Source of the DNA: JAKSCF01 sp028279945
GTDB lineage: Bacteria; Bacillota; Clostridia; Peptostreptococcales; JAAYPU01
DNA length: 8,237 nt
Direction of reading: 5' to 3'
Assembly: GCA_028279945.1 (NCBI GenBank)
Contig: JANQMT010000030.1
Location: 1-8,237, forward strand
The notes beneath the pieces were generated by a model that was not told where the DNA came from, ran no database searches, and was given only the letters and a program-made list of their open reading frames with translations. This document shows positions 6,287 through 8,237 of the stretch, one piece after another (within the stretch, counting starts at the first letter, position 1; each line of letters begins with the position of its first letter). Made by a program: the position numbers and the translations under genes.

Positions 6287-7426
6287 TTATTTAAAAACAT
6301 GGGATGCAATAATCATTTTCTGAACCTGAGAGGTTCCTTCGTATATTTCTGTAATCTTTGCATCTCTCATCATTCGTTCAACTTCATGTTCTTGTAAATA
6401 CCCGTATCCGCCATGTAGCTGTACAGCCTTAGTCGTAATGGACATAGCAGCTTCTGAAGCAATGAGCTTGGCGACTGCTGCCTCTGAAGAAATATTTAAA
6501 CCTTGATCAAGTGTCCATGCAGCTTTGTACACCAACATCTTTACTGCTTCAATTTTAGTATACATATCTGCAATTTCGAATTGGAGGCCTTGGAAGTCAG
6601 ATAAATGCTTTTCAAACTGTTTTCGTTCCTTTAAGTATTTAACCGTCTTATCAAAAGCGCCTTCTGCGATTCCCAGTGCTTGGGCAGCAATACCAATTCT
6701 TCCTACATTCAAGGCTGAAAATGCGATACTCAATCCTTTATTCTCTTCACCTAATAAATTGGACTTAGGCACTTTACAATTATTGAAAATAATCTCTCTT
6801 GTCATTGAGCCTCGTATACCCATTTTTTTCTCAATCTTACCCAGTTTAAAACCATCAAATCCCTTTTCAATTATAAAGGAACTAATACCCTTCCCCCGTA
6901 ATTTTGGATGAGTTGATGCAAATACCACGTAGATATCCGCCTCTCCACCATTGGTTACAAAATATTTTTTTCCATTTAAAATCCAGTAATCCTCTTTTAA
7001 AACTGCAGTCGTTTTTATTGACCCTGCATCAGTCCCCGCATTTGGCTCTGTTAAACAAAAGGCACCTAGATTCTCTCCTTTTGTAAGCGGCTTGAGATAG
7101 CTTTCTCTTTGTGTATTATTACCGAAAGCATATATAGGCCAGCTGCAAAGAGCCGTGTGAGTAGATAATGTTACACCTGTTGATGCACATGCTTTTGAAA
7201 TTTCTTCAACAGCAAGTACAAAATCTAAGTAGCTTTTTCCACTCCCACCATATTCTGAAGGAAAAGGTATCCCCATTAAATGGCTCTGTGCCATCTTTTT
7301 TATAGTTTCTTGCGGAAATCTTCCTGTTTCATCTATTTCTATGGCTAAAGGTGCAATGTAATTTCTAGTAAATTCTTTAATCTCTTTTCTAAACTGCTTC
7401 TGCCTTTCCGTTAAAACAAACTTCAT
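6287..7426 (-). CDS. Acyl-CoA dehydrogenase, short-chain/butyryl-CoA dehydrogenase type
   Basis: 379-residue FAD flavoenzyme, full length for the family, oxidising acyl-CoA or, in fermenters, reducing enoyl-CoA with electrons from an electron-transfer flavoprotein. Both family signatures are intact: CLTEPNAGTDAGS (124-136), and the C-terminal region starting QLHGGYGYLQEHEVERMM (336-353). Catalytic Glu363 is in IYEGTSQVQ. Overall it resembles clostridial butyryl-CoA dehydrogenase (Bcd). However, the usual partners etfB, etfA, crt and hbd are not here: the neighbours are ferredoxin (convergent) and the rRNA operon. Chain length and physiological direction thus remain open, and I leave out a symbol. 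The ATG at 7426 has GGAGGG 6 nt upstream. The gene lies about 190 bp downstream of the rRNA operon terminator in the same orientation, so its own promoter is likely needed. Confidence 0.93.
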   Translation of the reverse strand: MKFVLTERQKQFRKEIKEFTRNYIAPLAIEIDETGRFPQETIKKMAQSHLMGIPFPSEYGGSGKSYLDFVLAVEEISKACASTGVTLSTHTALCSWPIYAFGNNTQRESYLKPLTKGENLGAFCLTEPNAGTDAGSIKTTAVLKEDYWILNGKKYFVTNGGEADIYVVFASTHPKLRGKGISSFIIEKGFDGFKLGKIEKKMGIRGSMTREIIFNNCKVPKSNLLGEENKGLSIAFSALNVGRIGIAAQALGIAEGAFDKTVKYLKERKQFEKHLSDFQGLQFEIADMYTKIEAVKMLVYKAAWTLDQGLNISSEAAVAKLIASEAAMSITTKAVQLHGGYGYLQEHEVERMMRDAKITEIYEGTSQVQKMIIASHVFK

Positions 7427-7463
7427 TTTAATCCCTCCATATATCTACACAATCCCAAGTCAT

Positions 7464-7492
7464 ATTATACGCTGTTTTTTAGAAATAAAAAA
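7464..7492 (-). promoter_or_regulatory. Candidate promoter of the acyl-CoA dehydrogenase gene
   Basis: A perfect TATAAT (minus strand, 7464-7469) lies 38 bp before the ATG. The -35 position 17 bp further upstream is only a T run (7487-7492), so a poor match. Upstream, ATTTTTATAAAAAT (7526-7539) is a perfect 14-bp A+T palindrome that could bind a regulator but may be chance. The rest of 7493-7613 shows nothing clear. Confidence 0.45.
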
Positions 7493-7613
7493 GCTTTCTT
7501 CCAAATTAGTACAATAAGATTGTTAATTTTTATAAAAATGTCTTTGACTTTATTGAGATTAATTTAAATATATGATGAAATTATACAGTTATCCACAACA
7601 AAAAATTTCTACA

Positions 7614-7640
7614 TAAAAAAATCCGATATAAAATCGGATC
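7614..7640 (-). terminator. rRNA operon terminator
   Basis: On the minus strand a 7-bp stem (ATCCGAT 7633-7639 with ATCGGAT 7621-7627) and a 5-nt loop are followed by a T-run. They lie about 10 bp past the 3' end of the 5S rRNA. This is the expected end of the 16S-23S-5S transcript. Confidence 0.85.
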
Positions 7641-7649
7641 TTTTTACTC

Positions 7650-7765
<116 letters not shown>

Positions 7766-7767
<2 letters not shown>

Positions 7768-7795
7768 TGAAGCCCTAGCTCAAATTGAAGCCCTA
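7766..7795. repeat. Tandem 12-bp repeat next to the 5S gene
   Basis: ATTGAAGCCCTA occurs at 7766-7777 and again at 7784-7795, an 18-bp period. The longer form AAGCCCTAGCTCA (7770-7782) recurs exactly at 7984-7996, some 214 bp away in the same spacer. The first copy overlaps the 5' edge of the 5S gene. Confidence 0.7.
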
Positions 7796-7808
7796 ACACA
7801 GAATCTCC

Positions 7809-7896
7809 GATTCTGATGTAGGTCTCATGCAAGGAGAAAGAAATCTCTGATTTCGTCTTCTCTACTGCCAGATTTGATATGCAGGTCTCATACAAG
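7809..7896. repeat. Direct repeat pair around AGGTCTCAT in the spacer
   Basis: The 25-bp stretch 7809-7833 and the 26-bp stretch 7871-7896 are diverged direct copies. Both contain GAT..TGAT, an exact AGGTCTCAT (7820-7828 and 7883-7891, offset 63 bp) and a terminal CAAG-type end (GCAAG against ACAAG). Together with the adjoining AATC hairpins they suggest that a roughly 63-bp module was duplicated and then diverged. Confidence 0.6.
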
Positions 7897-7944
7897 TCGA
7901 ACTTTCCAATCTATGATTGGTAAAAGTTGCGATTCGCAGAGTGG

Positions 7945-7975
7945 AAACTCTCCAGCTTCAGCTGGCTAAGAGTTT
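7945..7975 (-). repeat. Stable hairpin in the 23S-5S spacer
   Basis: AAACTCT (7945-7951) pairs with AGAGTTT (7969-7975) and CCAGC (7952-7956) with GCTGG (7961-7965), around a 4-nt loop with a 3-nt bulge on one side. It is the strongest simple stem in the spacer. It does not carry the AATC core of the other hairpins. On the minus strand no U run follows, so it is a folding or processing element rather than a terminator. Confidence 0.6.
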
Positions 7976-8208
7976 TTCAGTTCAAGCCCTAGCTCACAAA
8001 TCTTCATTTGATGCTAACTTCATATTCATTTGAGAGTTATACCCTCAAAACTAATCAATGTAGAAGTGGCAAACAAGTTGCCAATCGATATGATCTAACA
8101 AAGTTTTAACTCGCTAGCCAAACGCAGTCTCGAAGACAAAATCAAAGATTTCTGTCTCGTTGCGAATGACCTACGACGCAATCACAGATTGCTGTTAGGT
8201 CAACTTCA

Positions 8209-8237
8209 GGTCAAGCCTTCGACTTATTAGTATCGGT
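8209..8237 (-). rRNA. rrl: 23S ribosomal RNA, 3' end only
   Basis: The last 29 bases, read on the minus strand, begin ACCGATACTAATAAGTCGAAGG and end GGCTTGACC. This is the conserved 3' tail of 23S rRNA (compare the ACCGGTACTAAT...GGCTTAACC end in E. coli). The rest of the gene lies outside the window. The 3' boundary is approximate. The order 23S, spacer, 5S, terminator on the minus strand shows an intact rRNA operon end. Confidence 0.88.

Larger units (their letters stand above)
7799..8202 (-). repeat. Family of five hairpins sharing an AATC-NNN-GATT core
   Basis: Five stems have the same core with a 3-nt loop and different but still paired outer bases: 7799-7815 (CAGAATC/GATTCTG), 7840-7854 (GAAATC/GATTTC), 7906-7920 (CCAATC/GATTGG), 8139-8151 (AAATC/GATTT) and 8178-8192 (GCAATC/GATTGC). 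Three sit atop longer stems: GAGAA/TTCTC (7834-7838 with 7858-7862); CGCA, CG and AGACA (8123-8138) with their complements at 8153-8164; and TGACCTA/TAGGTCA (8167-8173 with 8196-8202). All lie in the 23S-5S spacer. Confidence 0.7.
7768..8208 (-). other. 23S-5S internal transcribed spacer, long and repeat-rich, no tRNA
   Basis: About 440 bp of transcribed spacer, long for a 23S-5S interval. I looked for tRNA signatures (T-loop GGTTCGAATC, CCA ends) on both strands and saw none. The spacer is largely small inverted repeats and short direct repeats. Besides those listed separately there are stems at 7945-7975 (AAACTCT-CCAGC with GCTGG-AGAGTTT), 8029-8034 with 8044-8049, and 8077-8082 with 8088-8093. 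Such stems may help pre-rRNA folding and cleavage by RNase III, which is inference. Confidence 0.8.

Noticed and set aside
6525..7086. Plus-strand open frames antisense to the acyl-CoA dehydrogenase
   Set aside because: They are shadows of the dehydrogenase gene, lack binding sites and show no recognisable motif.
7520..7537. Possible Rex operator upstream of the acyl-CoA dehydrogenase (TTGTTAA then TATAAAA); a similar TTGTTAA half-site lies at 5904-5910 in the ferredoxin promoter
   Set aside because: Only one half of the TTGTTAA-N4-TTAACAA consensus matches in each case, and such half-sites are common in A+T-rich DNA.
7544..7576. Plus-strand promoter-like TTGACT ... TATGAT
   Set aside because: The spacing is 21 bp and it would only drive transcription antisense to the rRNA operon.
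7768..8208. tRNA genes in the 23S-5S spacer
   Set aside because: No T-loop or anticodon-arm pattern on either strand; the stems present are simple hairpins, not a cloverleaf.

Overview
The window looks like chromosomal DNA of a low-G+C, anaerobic, Gram-positive bacterium of the class Clostridia. The evidence is the A+T-rich sequence, strong AGGAGG-type ribosome binding sites, a clostridial 2[4Fe-4S] ferredoxin, an OGG1-type 8-oxoguanine glycosylase close in length to the Clostridium enzyme, an S-layer-homology (SLH) surface protein and a butyryl-CoA-dehydrogenase-like flavoenzyme. Genus is not determined; an Alkaliphilus/Clostridium-type host is a guess.

Layout, right to left, because nearly everything is on the minus strand. 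The right edge is the 3' tail of a 23S rRNA gene, a 440-bp repeat-rich 23S-5S spacer, a 5S rRNA gene and the rRNA operon terminator. Next come an acyl-CoA dehydrogenase, then, on the plus strand, the small ferredoxin with a strong promoter and a strong terminator. Divergent from the ferredoxin is a protein that appears to join a P-loop nucleotide-binding domain to an Asp23/Gls24 domain. Then follow a secreted CAP-domain protein with three SLH repeats, a 183-bp inverted-repeat element, the glycosylase, ribosomal protein bL25 (Ctc form), a 218-bp nearly palindromic element, and a NatA-type ABC ATPase directly followed by the first 20 codons of its membrane partner at the left edge.

Most neighbours are not functionally linked. 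They look like single-gene units with their own promoters or terminators; the only clear operon is the ABC ATPase/permease pair. The ferredoxin and P-loop/Asp23 genes share one compact divergent promoter region. The ferredoxin and the dehydrogenase fit anaerobic redox metabolism but are convergent, not co-transcribed.

The least-explained items are the P-loop/Asp23 fusion, the two unrelated inverted-repeat elements (MITE-like, with no coding capacity), and a family of at least five small hairpins in the 23S-5S spacer that share an AATC-NNN-GATT core with base-pair-preserving differences outside it. No CRISPR array, prophage, transposase or toxin-antitoxin pair was seen.
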